In this document: in pieces, positions 8,988 through 17,054 of the stretch | Layout: the number at the start of each line of letters is the position of its first letter | How positions within the stretch are numbered: the stretch's first letter is position 1 | The notes under the pieces: generated by a model | The model's database searches: none | Told to the model about the DNA's origin: nothing | Seen by the model: the letters and a program-made list of their open reading frames with translations, nothing else | Position numbers and translations under genes: made by a program | NCBI GenBank assembly: GCA_019119435.1 | Contig: DWWZ01000028.1 | Coordinates: 1-40,633 of the forward strand | Source of the DNA: Candidatus Butyricicoccus avicola | GTDB lineage: Bacteria; Bacillota; Clostridia; Oscillospirales; Butyricicoccaceae | Length of the DNA: 40,633 nt | Direction of reading: 5' to 3'

Positions 8988-9015
8988 AGTCTACCAGTTT
9001 GCCGGATAAAGTCAA
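8988..9015 (-). promoter_or_regulatory. Putative promoter of glyQS
   Basis: Minus-strand TTGACT (9010-9015) and TAGACT (8988-8993) with a 16-nt spacer. The -10 is weak. The 213 bp between glyQS and the tRNA contain only this and the divergent tRNA promoter. Confidence 0.5.
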
Positions 9016-9085
9016 GGAAAAGCGCATAAATTGCCCGATAAAATTGTACAAATTTGCATCCAGATACAAAAAAAGTTTTGGGGGC

Positions 9086-9115
9086 TTGACGTATCCGCCT
9101 GCGCCATGATAAACT
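9086..9115 (+). promoter_or_regulatory. Promoter of the tRNA-Pro gene
   Basis: TTGACG (9086-9091), an 18-nt spacer and TAAACT (9110-9115) with an upstream TGA (extended -10). The tRNA 5' end is 20 nt downstream. Confidence 0.7.
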
Positions 9116-9135
9116 ATATAGGCAAAATGATATAT

Positions 9136-9211
9136 CGAGGTGTAGCGCAGCTGGTAGCGCGCCTGCTTTGGGAGCAGGATGCCGCAGGTTCAAGTCCTGT
9201 CACCTCGACCA
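9136..9211 (+). tRNA. tRNA-Pro (anticodon UGG)
   Basis: A full cloverleaf of 76 nt folds by eye. The acceptor stem is CGAGGTG/CACCTCG (9136-9142/9201-9207), the D stem GCGC/GCGC, the anticodon stem CCTGC/GCAGG around loop TTTGGGA with anticodon TGG, and the T stem GCAGG/CCTGT around TTCAAGT. The CCA end is encoded (9209-9211). UGG reads all four CCN codons with suitable U34 modification. Confidence 0.97.
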
Positions 9212-9216
9212 AATCT

Positions 9217-9252
9217 CGGAAGGCCATCCTCGTTGGATGGCCTTCCGTTTTT
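9217..9252 (+). terminator. Terminator after tRNA-Pro
   Basis: A 13-bp perfect stem (9217-9229/9235-9247) with loop TCGTT, followed by TTTTT. Confidence 0.92.
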
Positions 9253-9322
9253 CTATCCTTTTCGGCCGCATCGCCCGGATGGCCCGGGGCTTTGCATACC
9301 TTACCCGATTGTAAGTTTTTTC

Positions 9323-9351
9323 TTGCCCCGATGCCGGCCGTTTGCTATGAT
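9323..9351 (+). promoter_or_regulatory. Promoter of the SGNH hydrolase gene
   Basis: TTGCCC (9323-9328), a 17-nt spacer and TATGAT (9346-9351) with upstream TGC (extended -10), just ahead of the AAAGGGGGG binding site. Confidence 0.65.
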
Positions 9352-9376
9352 GGATTTGACGAAAGGGGGGCATCCC

Positions 9377-9949
9377 ATGGATATCCTATGCTTTGGCGAT
9401 TCCAATACCTACGGCTTTGACCCGCGCTCCTATCTTGGCGGGCGATACCCAGCCTCGGTGCGATGGACCGGCTTGCTCGCCGCCAAAACCGGCTGGCTGA
9501 TACGCGAGGCCGGCCAGAACGGCCGGGAAATCCCGGCGCATCCGGCCGAGCTGGCCGGGCTGGCGCGGCAGGTCCAGCCGGGACAGACCGTTGTGCTGAT
9601 GCTGGGCACAAATGATCTTTTACAGCATCCCTGGTGGACGGCTGAGGAGGTGGCCGCCCGGATGGCCTGTTGTCTGGACGTGCTGCGCCCCGCGTGTCCG
9701 GTGCTGCTCGTTGCACCCCCTCCGATGTGTCCGGGCGCCTGGGTGCAGGAGCCCGCGCTGCTGCAGGAGTCGGCCCGGCTGTCCGCCTGCTATGCATCCC
9801 TGGCCGCAAAATGCGGCGCAGACTTTGCGGACGCCGGCGCCTGGGACGTTCCCCTGCTGTTTGATGGCGTCCACTTTTCGCCAGAGGGCCACCGCGCCTT
9901 TGCCGCGGGCATCCTCCCGGTGCTGCGCCGCATGGAGGCCGGCCAATAG
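9377..9949 (+). CDS. SGNH/GDSL-type esterase or lipase family hydrolase
   Basis: 190 residues from the ATG at 9377, six bases after AAAGGGGGG. The frame continues upstream into the tRNA, so longer starts are not credible. SGNH blocks are in order: GDSN at residues 7-10 with the nucleophile Ser9, GTND in the middle (block III Asn), and DGVHFSPEGH near the C terminus with the catalytic Asp and His. No signal peptide is visible, so it is probably cytoplasmic. The family cleaves ester or acetyl groups from lipids, sugars or acyl thioesters; the substrate is unknown. Confidence 0.85.
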   Translation: MDILCFGDSNTYGFDPRSYLGGRYPASVRWTGLLAAKTGWLIREAGQNGREIPAHPAELAGLARQVQPGQTVVLMLGTNDLLQHPWWTAEEVAARMACCLDVLRPACPVLLVAPPPMCPGAWVQEPALLQESARLSACYASLAAKCGADFADAGAWDVPLLFDGVHFSPEGHRAFAAGILPVLRRMEAGQ

Positions 9950-9989
9950 CAGGCACCGGCCTGCTTCCGGCCAAAGGCCGCAGCCCCTT

Positions 9990-10039
9990 ATAAAAATAGG
10001 CTCTATCTGGCTTGTGCTCCAGATAGGGCCTATTTTTAT
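9990..10039. terminator. Bidirectional terminator
   Basis: A 21-nt arm at 9990-10010 pairs with 10019-10039 around an 8-nt loop, with a single T-G pair. A/T runs at both ends let it end the SGNH hydrolase transcript and the convergent gene. Confidence 0.9.
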
Positions 10040-10623
10040 CCCTCTCGCTCCCGGTTCTTGCGGGCCTCCTCGTACCAAGATAGGATATCCGGCAAGTTAT
10101 CGATCAGGAACTGTTGGGCATTTTGATCGTACAGCACGGCCACATAGGCGCCGCGCTGGCTCATACGCTCCTCCTCGGTCAAGCCGAGGGCGTGCCCGCG
10201 TGCGGTCGGCATCCGGCGGTTGTGCCCGCTGCCCTGCGCGACCGTCTGCAAGATCCCATTCTCCTGCATCCACGCTGTCAGCGGGGTGCTGGTCAATGGT
10301 TTCATGGCCTCCGGGTCGATCTCGGCGTTGCACAGAGCCACTACCTGGGTGATGGTCAACGGTATCTCCGCAGGGGTGATGCGCGCATACTGCTCGGCTG
10401 TCAGCGAAAACGGCTGCCGATGCGGCCGTTTTTTTGCCCCGACCGTGCCGCCGTTGTCAATCACCTGTCCGAGCACCCCTGACACGTAAAAGAAGCAGCG
10501 AGACAGCCGCACATTGTTGAGCACCGAATCCTCCGGGAGCTCCTGTCCGGTCAGCGGGTCGATGCCGTTGGCCAGGTTATCCATATATCGCTTGGCGCGC
10601 TGCATAATTTCAAGTTCGGTCAT
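10036..10623 (-). CDS. Conserved protein of unknown function
   Basis: 195 residues; the ATG at 10621-10623 has a GGGAGGA site. The N terminus (KRYMDNLANGIDPLTGQELP, then VRLSRCFFYVSGVLGQVI) has the look of a family I have seen among uncharacterised Bacillota proteins, but I cannot attach a function. The middle (FSLTAEQYARITPAEIPLTI, then LTAWMQENGIL) is helical and could be a helix-turn-helix. The C terminus VAVLYDQNAQQFLIDNLPDI is predicted alpha/beta. No signal peptide or membrane segment is visible. It has its own strong promoter. Confidence 0.7.
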   Translation of the reverse strand: MTELEIMQRAKRYMDNLANGIDPLTGQELPEDSVLNNVRLSRCFFYVSGVLGQVIDNGGTVGAKKRPHRQPFSLTAEQYARITPAEIPLTITQVVALCNAEIDPEAMKPLTSTPLTAWMQENGILQTVAQGSGHNRRMPTARGHALGLTEEERMSQRGAYVAVLYDQNAQQFLIDNLPDILSWYEEARKNREREG

Positions 10624-10683
10624 CTCTATCTTCCTCCCTACCGGCGCGTGCGGGAACCTTTTCCCGACCTGCCTGATAGGTTT

Positions 10684-10712
10684 AGTGTAAAACCCGATGC
10701 AGCATTTGTCAA
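10684..10712 (-). promoter_or_regulatory. Promoter of the unknown-function gene
   Basis: Minus-strand TTGACA (10707-10712), a 17-nt spacer and TACACT (10684-10689): close to consensus. It lies between the end of the nik operon and this gene; no clear terminator for the nik operon was found in the gap. Confidence 0.75.
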
Positions 10713-10752
10713 TGCCCGGTCAATCCTTCTTGTCCACTTTACGCTCCAGCGC

Positions 10753-11355
10753 CTACAGGGCGAATTCACGGGCACATAGCCGGTCCATCAGGGCTGTGTT
10801 ATGGCTGACGATCACAAGCCCCAGTGCGCGCTCCTGCGCCTGACGCAGCAGGAATTCCCACATCTGCGCCTGGGTGACCAGGTCGAGCATCGCGGTCATC
10901 TCGTCGCACAGCACATAGCGCGTCTGCGGGCGCAGGGCGCGCGCGATACAAAAGCGCTGCAGCTCGCCGCCTGACAGCTCGGCCGGATAGCGCTCGAGCC
11001 AGCCTGGCGCAATGTGCAGCGCGTCGAGCACCCAGTCCTCGACCGGCCCGGCCTCATACAGCGTCTCGCCCAGGCGCAAAAGCGGATCGACTGCGCTCTC
11101 TGGATGCTGCCAGATGAACTGTACTGGGCAGCAGCCCGGATAACTGTCGAGCGGCTTGCCGTCTAGCAGCACCTGGCCGCCGGTCGGCTTCTCGTAACCC
11201 GCCAACAGCTTGCACAGCGTGGTCTTACCGCGCCCGCTTGGCCCGAGCAGGCCTACCCGCTCGCCGCGCTCTACGGTCAAGTCAATCTGATCGAGCACCG
11301 CCGTACGCCGCCGGCCGCGGTAGGAAAAAGACAGGCCAATCGCCTGCAAACTCAT
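10753..11355 (-). CDS. Nickel/peptide-type ABC transporter ATP-binding protein (NikE/DppF-like), short
   Basis: 200 residues from the ATG at 11353-11355, which overlaps the stop of the preceding ATPase gene by 4 nt (ATGA). Walker A is GPSGRGKTT, the Q-loop is QFIWQHPESAVDP, the ABC signature is LSGGELQR, Walker B is YVLCDEM and the H-loop is VSHN. It is one of two ATPases that power the importer encoded just upstream. It is shorter than typical DppF/OppF proteins and lacks their C-terminal extension, which is usual for NikE-like members. It is the last gene of the lar-nik operon. Confidence 0.88.
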   Translation of the reverse strand: MSLQAIGLSFSYRGRRRTAVLDQIDLTVERGERVGLLGPSGRGKTTLCKLLAGYEKPTGGQVLLDGKPLDSYPGCCPVQFIWQHPESAVDPLLRLGETLYEAGPVEDWVLDALHIAPGWLERYPAELSGGELQRFCIARALRPQTRYVLCDEMTAMLDLVTQAQMWEFLLRQAQERALGLVIVSHNTALMDRLCAREFAL

Positions 11356-12290
11356 GTCGTCCAACCTCCTTCCGGGCGCAGGCAGCGCACATAGCCGCCC
11401 TCCGCCGGCCGGTATGGGATGCTCGCCTGGGCGCGGCACGCCGTCCGGCAGTGCCGGCAGCGTGGCGCAAACTGGCATCCCGCCGGGATATCCCCGGGAT
11501 AGGGCTGCGTGCCCGGGATGGGCGTAAACCCGTTCTGCGGCAGGGCCGCCCACAGCGCCTGGGTATAGGGATGGCGCAGGCGGCCGGCCGCAAAGTCCTG
11601 GGCGGCTGCCTCCTCGACGGTCTCCCCGGCGTACAGGACGGCCACCCGGTCGGCAACGGTCAATGCAAGCTCCAGATCGTGCGTGATGAGCAAAATGCCT
11701 GCGCCCGCATCGGCCAGTTCCCGAAAATGCCCCAAGATCCGCGCAGCGGCGCGCGCATCCAGGCCGGGCGTGGGCTCGTCTGCCAGGATGAGCCTGGGCG
11801 TTTCCATGACGGCGGTCGAGATGAGTACCCGCCGCGCCATGCCGCCCGACAGTTCGAACGGATAAAGATTCTCGGTGTCCGCATCCAGGCCGTACCGCGC
11901 AAGAACCTCGCGGCATTTTGCCCGTGCCCGCGCCGTGCGCTGGCCCCGACGCACTTGCGGCCCGACCCGCATGAGTGGGTCCAGATAGGTCACGCCCTGA
12001 GGAACCAGGACCATCTCCCTGCCGCGCAGCGAGGCAGCCCGCTCCGCTGTCAAGGGCATCCCACAAAAGCGCATCTCGCCCTGCATGCAGCTGTTATAGG
12101 GCAGGATATGCAAGATACCGTGGGCAAGCAAACTCTTTCCCGAGCCGCTGGAGCCCACCACCGCAACGATCTGCCCGGCCCCGACCGTGAGCGACAGGTC
12201 GCGGATGACCGGCAGGCTGCGCTGCCGCGTGCCGGCCTCATACTGCCGGAACGCGATCGACAGCCCGCGCACCTCTAAAATCGGCGTCAT
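11352..12290 (-). CDS. Nickel/peptide-type ABC transporter ATP-binding protein (NikD/DppD-like)
   Basis: 312 residues from the ATG at 12288-12290, which has GGGAGGTGG upstream; a TTG start five codons earlier would place that site inside the gene. Walker A is GSSGSGKSL, the signature is LSGGMARR, Walker B is LILADEPTPGLD and the H-loop is ITHD. The C-terminal extension has the oligopeptide-transporter type segment GDIPAGCQFAPRC with clustered Cys, as in DppD/NikD. It pairs with the following ATPase to drive substrate import across the membrane. Confidence 0.9.
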   Translation of the reverse strand: MTPILEVRGLSIAFRQYEAGTRQRSLPVIRDLSLTVGAGQIVAVVGSSGSGKSLLAHGILHILPYNSCMQGEMRFCGMPLTAERAASLRGREMVLVPQGVTYLDPLMRVGPQVRRGQRTARARAKCREVLARYGLDADTENLYPFELSGGMARRVLISTAVMETPRLILADEPTPGLDARAAARILGHFRELADAGAGILLITHDLELALTVADRVAVLYAGETVEEAAAQDFAAGRLRHPYTQALWAALPQNGFTPIPGTQPYPGDIPAGCQFAPRCRHCRTACRAQASIPYRPAEGGYVRCLRPEGGWTT

Positions 12291-12314
12291 GGCGCCACCT
12301 CCCAATCAAAGATT

Positions 12315-13139
12315 TTATTCATGTACGCTTGCCGGGTCCAGCAAGCTGCGCAGCCGGTCGCCCAGGGCTGCAAAGAGCAACACCACCAGCACAAGCGCCA
12401 GCCCTGGGAACAGCGCCAGCCACCACTTACCGGTCGTCAGATACTGCATGCTCTCGGACAGGATGACGCCGATGGCCGGCTGCTCGGGCGGCAGGCCAAA
12501 CCCCAAAAATGTCACACTGGCCTCGTGCAAAATGGCGTGCGGGAACTGCAAAATCAGCCCGGTCAAGAACTGCGGCAGCAGATGAGGCAGCAAGTGCCGC
12601 CGGATGATGCGCCCGCGGGATACGCCCAGCTTGCGCGCCGTGCGCACATAGGCGGCCTGCCGGAGCTGGATGACCTCGCCCCGGATCACCCGGCTGAGCG
12701 AGGGCCAATGGCTGAGCGAGACGCCGGCGACCACGCCCACAAAGCCCTTCCCAAAGGCCAGGGAGATGAGCATGACGAGCAAGATATGCGGAATGCCCAT
12801 AACGAGGTCGATGCACCAGGAGATGACGGCGTCCACCTTGGGCCCCAGGGTGGCGGCTGCTACACCGAGCAGCAGCGCGATCACCGCGCTGACCACGGCC
12901 GTCAGCGCGCCGATGCGGATACTCAGCGACAGGCCGGCCAGCGTCCGGGCCAGCATATCCCGTCCCATCCAGTCGGTGCCGAAGATAAAATCAGCACATG
13001 GCATCCAATTCTTTCGCGCAAAGTCGGTCTCAAGCGCCCGGTCACCTAGGAACATACCGCTGACCAATACCGCGCACAGCAGGGCGGCGGTCACGGCAAG
13101 CAAAATCCGTGCGCGCAGGCGGCTATTCCAATGCCTCAT
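12315..13139 (-). CDS. Nickel/peptide-type ABC transporter permease (NikC/DppC-like)
   Basis: 274 residues. The N-terminal segment FIFGTDWMGRDMLART is the DppC/NikC hallmark. The EAA loop (YVRTARKLGVSRGRIIRRHL) contacts an ATPase subunit. Five to six membrane helices are visible. Its start overlaps the stop of the other permease gene by 4 nt, so the two are translationally coupled. It forms the membrane channel with its partner. Confidence 0.9.
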   Translation of the reverse strand: MRHWNSRLRARILLAVTAALLCAVLVSGMFLGDRALETDFARKNWMPCADFIFGTDWMGRDMLARTLAGLSLSIRIGALTAVVSAVIALLLGVAAATLGPKVDAVISWCIDLVMGIPHILLVMLISLAFGKGFVGVVAGVSLSHWPSLSRVIRGEVIQLRQAAYVRTARKLGVSRGRIIRRHLLPHLLPQFLTGLILQFPHAILHEASVTFLGFGLPPEQPAIGVILSESMQYLTTGKWWLALFPGLALVLVVLLFAALGDRLRSLLDPASVHE

Positions 13140-14131
13140 GTGCCTCTCGCCGCCCCTCTCCGAATTTTGGGATCGACAACGCCGTACAGCAGGTCGGCCG
13201 CCAAGTTGCCCGCAAACACGATGGCCGCTGTAATCACCGTGATTCCAAGGAGCAGCGGCAAGTCGCTGCCCAGCCCTGCGGTCACGGCGGCCTGTCCGAG
13301 GCCGGGATAGGAGAATACCTGCTCAACCAGGACCGAGCCGCCAATGATCTCGCTGACCGAGGTAAACTGTAATGTGATTGCCGGGAGCGCTACATTGCGC
13401 AGTCCATGCCGCACGACAAGGGCCAGGCCCGACTCGCCCCGCGCCCGCGCAAACAGCATGTAGTCGGACGTCATGACTTCCACCATCTTTTCGCGCGTGT
13501 GCAGCGCAATGCTCGCCACGCCGGTCATGCTCAAGGTCAGCGCGGGCAGGATGGCGTGCTGGAACCGGTCGGCCAGCGTTACACTGTCCGCCGTAAGCCC
13601 GATGGGTACGGCCAGGCCAATGGGCAGCCAGCCCAGCCAGACCGAAAAGAAAAGAAGCAGCAAGAGCGCCAGCCAAAAGGCCGGCGTGCTGGAGATCAGC
13701 AGGCAATACCCGCGGATGAGCTTATCAGGCAGCCTGCCGCGCAGGGCGCCCGCCGTTACCCCCAGCGCGACGCCGAGCAGCCCGCTCAGCAGCCACGCTG
13801 CGGCCAGCACACCGGCCGAGTTCGCCAGCCGCTGCCCGATTATCTGCAAGACAGGCTGGCGATAGAGCAGAGATGTACCGAAGTCGCCGTGCAGCGCGTC
13901 GGCCAGCCAGCCGAGGTACCGCTCGGCAAGCGGCGTGCCGACGCCCCAATATGCCTCCAGCTTGCCGATCTGCTCCTGGCTCATGGAGCCCAGGGCGGTC
14001 TGGCCTACGTTGGTCTGCAAGGGATCGAGCGGCGAGGCCGACATGAGCAGAAAAGCCGCAAGGCTCACGCCCAAGAGCAAAAGCGCCATCCGGATCAGCT
14101 TTTTCCCCGCAAACTGAAGCCGGTGTTTCAT
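13136..14131 (-). CDS. Nickel/peptide-type ABC transporter permease (NikB/DppB-like)
   Basis: 331 residues. The N terminus has one membrane helix followed by the periplasm-type loop SASPLDPLQTNVGQ, typical of DppB/NikB. The EAA-type loop near FARARGESGLALVVRHGLRN and the C-terminal helices complete the permease. It starts 20 nt after the binding-protein gene. The substrate class (nickel versus peptide) cannot be read from the permease itself; the operon context with larEBC argues for nickel. Confidence 0.9.
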   Translation of the reverse strand: MKHRLQFAGKKLIRMALLLLGVSLAAFLLMSASPLDPLQTNVGQTALGSMSQEQIGKLEAYWGVGTPLAERYLGWLADALHGDFGTSLLYRQPVLQIIGQRLANSAGVLAAAWLLSGLLGVALGVTAGALRGRLPDKLIRGYCLLISSTPAFWLALLLLLFFSVWLGWLPIGLAVPIGLTADSVTLADRFQHAILPALTLSMTGVASIALHTREKMVEVMTSDYMLFARARGESGLALVVRHGLRNVALPAITLQFTSVSEIIGGSVLVEQVFSYPGLGQAAVTAGLGSDLPLLLGITVITAAIVFAGNLAADLLYGVVDPKIRRGAARGT

Positions 14132-14151
14132 TTTGTCCTCCCTCCTCTATC

Positions 14152-15762
14152 TTACGCCTGCGCCCAGCTCCACTGGTCTACATTGTTGACAATCGACCAG
14201 CCATGGCCATGCGGATGGATCTTCTGTTCAGCGATCTGCAGGCCGTCACGCACCCAATAGAGATGATCGACATTGACCAGCCAGATCCAGGGGATGTCGC
14301 CTTCCTGGGTGACACCGGTCTGCCCGTCCCATTGGGCCTTGCGCCACAGGTCATAGGACGTCTCGAGATCGGTGCTGGCGAGCGCGGCATCCATGTAGGC
14401 ATCCACCGTGGGGTTGGCATAGGGCGAATAGAGGGCCGAGCCGGTGTCCCCATCGGTGTGATAAATGTTATAGAGCTCCATGGGCGTGTGCGCGCCCCAT
14501 CCCCAGATCAGCGGATCGGACAGCGCGCGGTCATAGGCCGTATCCCAGCCCACACCCTCGATCATGGCGTCAATCCCAAGCGCCCCGAGCTGGTTTGCCA
14601 GGTCGGCCGCAAGGGCTTGGCGCACCGAATCATCGCTCGCATAGAGCAGGGTCAGCTCCGCGCGCACGCCGTCCTTCTCCCGGATGCCGTCCGGGCCCAT
14701 AGCCCAGCCAGCCTCGTCCAAGAGCGCCGCGGCTGCCTCTGGATCGTAGGAGACCTCAGCGGCCTTGTTGTACCAGGGCATCTGGTCGCAAATGCTGTAG
14801 GCCGGCGTGCCGTGTCCGTTCAGCACATTGTCGATCATCTCCTGCCGGTCGATGCCGATGTTGATGGCGCGGCGCACCTGCACATCGGCGGTCAGATCAT
14901 TTCCGATCGCCCGGCCCTGTGCATCGGTCCCGGCCGGCACGGCGGGCAGGTTTACGCCTCGGTTATCGACCGACTGGTACGCGGCCAAGCGATAGCCGTC
15001 TATGTCCTCCCCAGAATATGTCGCAGACGTGTAGGCGACGTCCACCTGTCCGGCCTGCGCCGCCAAAAAGGCCGCATCCTCCTCCATAAACAGGATGGTG
15101 ACCTGCTGCATCTTCGGCGCCTCCCCGTAATAATCCGGGTTGGCCTCCAGGATGACCTGCTGCCCCTGATCCCACTGCTTGAGGATGTAGCGTCCCGATC
15201 CGATCGGATTGCGTCCATACGTCTCGCTGTCATAGGCATGTTCGGGCACAATGCCCACGACCGCCATGGTATAGGGCCAGATAGAGAACGGCCGGTTCAT
15301 GTGGAAGGCCACGGTTGTGTCGTCCAGGGCCTCTGCACGGTCCAACATGGTGAAGTCGTTGACCGAGCTTGCCGCCTTGACCGTGTTATAGGTAAAGGCG
15401 ACATCCTGCGCAGTCAGCGGCTGTCCATCGGTGAAGGTGACATCGTCCCGGATGGTGACCGTCCAGGTCAGGCCGTCGTCCGACACCGTGTAACCGGTGG
15501 CAAGGTCATAACCGATGGTCAAGTCGGGATTCGTGACCGTCAAGGTGCTCTGGATCAGCGGCTCGTGCACGTGTTCGCCCGCACCCCAGCCATAGGCCGG
15601 GTCAAATCCGGCGGCCGGCTCGGAGTTCACGTCCATCGCAATCACGACCGAATCGGTCCGGTTGGGCTGGGCCGCCTGTCCGCCGGCCGGCTGCTGCCCG
15701 CCGCAGCCGGCAAGCAGGCAGGCCAGGAGCAGACAGGCAAGCAGGGAACGCAGTCGACTCAT
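14152..15762 (-). CDS. ABC transporter solute-binding lipoprotein, family 5, probable nickel-binding (NikA-like)
   Basis: 536 residues. The signal peptide ends in LLAGCGG, so Cys20 is the predicted lipid anchor. The core is a family 5 (DppA/OppA/NikA) binding protein: WTVTIRDDVTFTDGQPLTAQD near the N terminus is the family signature. The C terminus has KIHPHGHGWSIVNN with three close His, which could contact nickel or a nickel chelate. The start overlaps the larC stop by 4 nt, linking it directly to the nickel-pincer pathway. Peptide binding cannot be excluded from the fold alone, since this family is broad. Confidence 0.85.
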   Translation of the reverse strand: MSRLRSLLACLLLACLLAGCGGQQPAGGQAAQPNRTDSVVIAMDVNSEPAAGFDPAYGWGAGEHVHEPLIQSTLTVTNPDLTIGYDLATGYTVSDDGLTWTVTIRDDVTFTDGQPLTAQDVAFTYNTVKAASSVNDFTMLDRAEALDDTTVAFHMNRPFSIWPYTMAVVGIVPEHAYDSETYGRNPIGSGRYILKQWDQGQQVILEANPDYYGEAPKMQQVTILFMEEDAAFLAAQAGQVDVAYTSATYSGEDIDGYRLAAYQSVDNRGVNLPAVPAGTDAQGRAIGNDLTADVQVRRAINIGIDRQEMIDNVLNGHGTPAYSICDQMPWYNKAAEVSYDPEAAAALLDEAGWAMGPDGIREKDGVRAELTLLYASDDSVRQALAADLANQLGALGIDAMIEGVGWDTAYDRALSDPLIWGWGAHTPMELYNIYHTDGDTGSALYSPYANPTVDAYMDAALASTDLETSYDLWRKAQWDGQTGVTQEGDIPWIWLVNVDHLYWVRDGLQIAEQKIHPHGHGWSIVNNVDQWSWAQA

Positions 15763-17054
15763 GCGTCCGCCTCCCCGTCTGCCGCCTGCTGGGCCGCCTG
15801 CCAGACTGTCTCATAGGATACGCCCTGCGCGCGGGCCAGCGCCGCGACGTCCTCAAATTCGGGTTTTTTGTGGGCCACGCCGAAGCCTTCGGCCGTCTTG
15901 ACACGCACCTGGCCCCAGGGTGTCTGCACGGTCTGGCTGCCCGGCGTGAGGAAATACTTGCCGCAGCGGCGGGCACGCAGGCCGTTGGTCGTGGTCTCGG
16001 CCAGGACATGCTGCGCCATCTCCCCTTCGCGCGCGGCCGCGCACAGCACGGTCAGCACTTGGCCGGGGCGCCCCTTCTTCATGGTGCCGGGCGTCGTATA
16101 GACATCCAGGGCGCCTGCATCCAGCAGCCGCTGGCAGGCGAAGGCCAACGCCTCGGGCGTCATATCATCCAGGTTGCAAACGAGCTCGACGATCTCCCCG
16201 TTGCCTGCCTCTGCGGTCTCGCCCAGGAAAGCGCGCACACAGTTGGCTTGCTCGAATGTTTTGGTCCCGATACCCACGCCGACCGCCTGCACGGTCATGG
16301 CCGGCATCGGGCCAAACGAATCGGCAAAGTGCGCCAAGAGCGCCGCCCCGGTCGGCGTACACAGCTCGCCCTGCACCGCGCCGCCATAGACCGGCACACC
16401 GGCGAGCAGGTTGGCCGTCGCAGGCGCGGGCACAGGCATCACGCCGTGTGCACAGCGCACCGTGCCGCTGCCCACGTGGATGGGCGATACGACAATGCGA
16501 TCCGGGCGCAGAAGCGACAGGGCATAGCACACACCGGTCACATCGGCCACGGCGTCGAGCGCGCCGACCTCATGATAGTGCACGTCTCCCACCGGACAGC
16601 CATGCGCTTTGGCCTCGGCCTGTGCGATTGCGTCATAGACGGCCCGTGCCTGTTCCTTGACCGTTTCGGGCAGCGGCAAGCTACCGATGAGATCGGCAAT
16701 GTGGCCGGGCGTCGCGTGGTGATGATGGTGTACATGCCCGTGATCGTGGTCATGCGCATGCGGGTGCGGATGTTCCTGCCCATGCGCGTGGTCATGTCCG
16801 TGTACGTGTCCCTGGCCGTGGTCATGGCCGGGCGCATCCGGCTCATGCTCCTCCGCGCCGTCCACGGTCACACGCATGTGCGTGCCCGCAATGCCGCAGG
16901 TGGTGGCCGGGCAGGCCTCCAGGCGGACGCCGGGCAGGCCCAGACCGTTCATGGCCGCGACAAAACCATCCTTGTCCTCCAACAGTTCATACAGGGCGGA
17001 CATGAGCATATCGCCCGCCGCACCCATGTTGCATTCAATATACAGTGTTCTCAT
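15759..17054 (-). CDS. larC: Nickel-pincer cofactor biosynthesis protein LarC (nickel insertion), with His-rich insert
   Basis: 431 residues in one uninterrupted frame; in Lactobacillus plantarum LarC is made from two frames by ribosomal frameshifting, which is not needed here. LarC is the CTP-dependent nickel insertase (cyclometallase) that puts Ni into the dithiolated pyridinium mononucleotide. The start matches the family (MRTLYIECNMGAAGDMLMSA). Residues about 73-120 are a His-rich stretch with some twenty His, likely a nickel store or chaperone region. Further motifs are DVHYHEVGALDAVADV and LVCNLDDMTPE. It overlaps larB by 4 nt upstream and the binding-protein gene by 4 nt downstream. 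Confidence 0.93.
   Translation of the reverse strand: MRTLYIECNMGAAGDMLMSALYELLEDKDGFVAAMNGLGLPGVRLEACPATTCGIAGTHMRVTVDGAEEHEPDAPGHDHGQGHVHGHDHAHGQEHPHPHAHDHDHGHVHHHHHATPGHIADLIGSLPLPETVKEQARAVYDAIAQAEAKAHGCPVGDVHYHEVGALDAVADVTGVCYALSLLRPDRIVVSPIHVGSGTVRCAHGVMPVPAPATANLLAGVPVYGGAVQGELCTPTGAALLAHFADSFGPMPAMTVQAVGVGIGTKTFEQANCVRAFLGETAEAGNGEIVELVCNLDDMTPEALAFACQRLLDAGALDVYTTPGTMKKGRPGQVLTVLCAAAREGEMAQHVLAETTTNGLRARRCGKYFLTPGSQTVQTPWGQVRVKTAEGFGVAHKKPEFEDVAALARAQGVSYETVWQAAQQAADGEADA

Noticed and set aside
14203-15816. 537-codon open frame on the plus strand opposite the nickel-type binding protein gene
   Set aside because: Antisense shadow of a gene with a clear lipobox and family 5 signature; no plausible binding site or family motif.
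15759-17054. Possible LarC1/LarC2 programmed frameshift
   Set aside because: A single uninterrupted frame encodes both halves here, so no frameshift is required.
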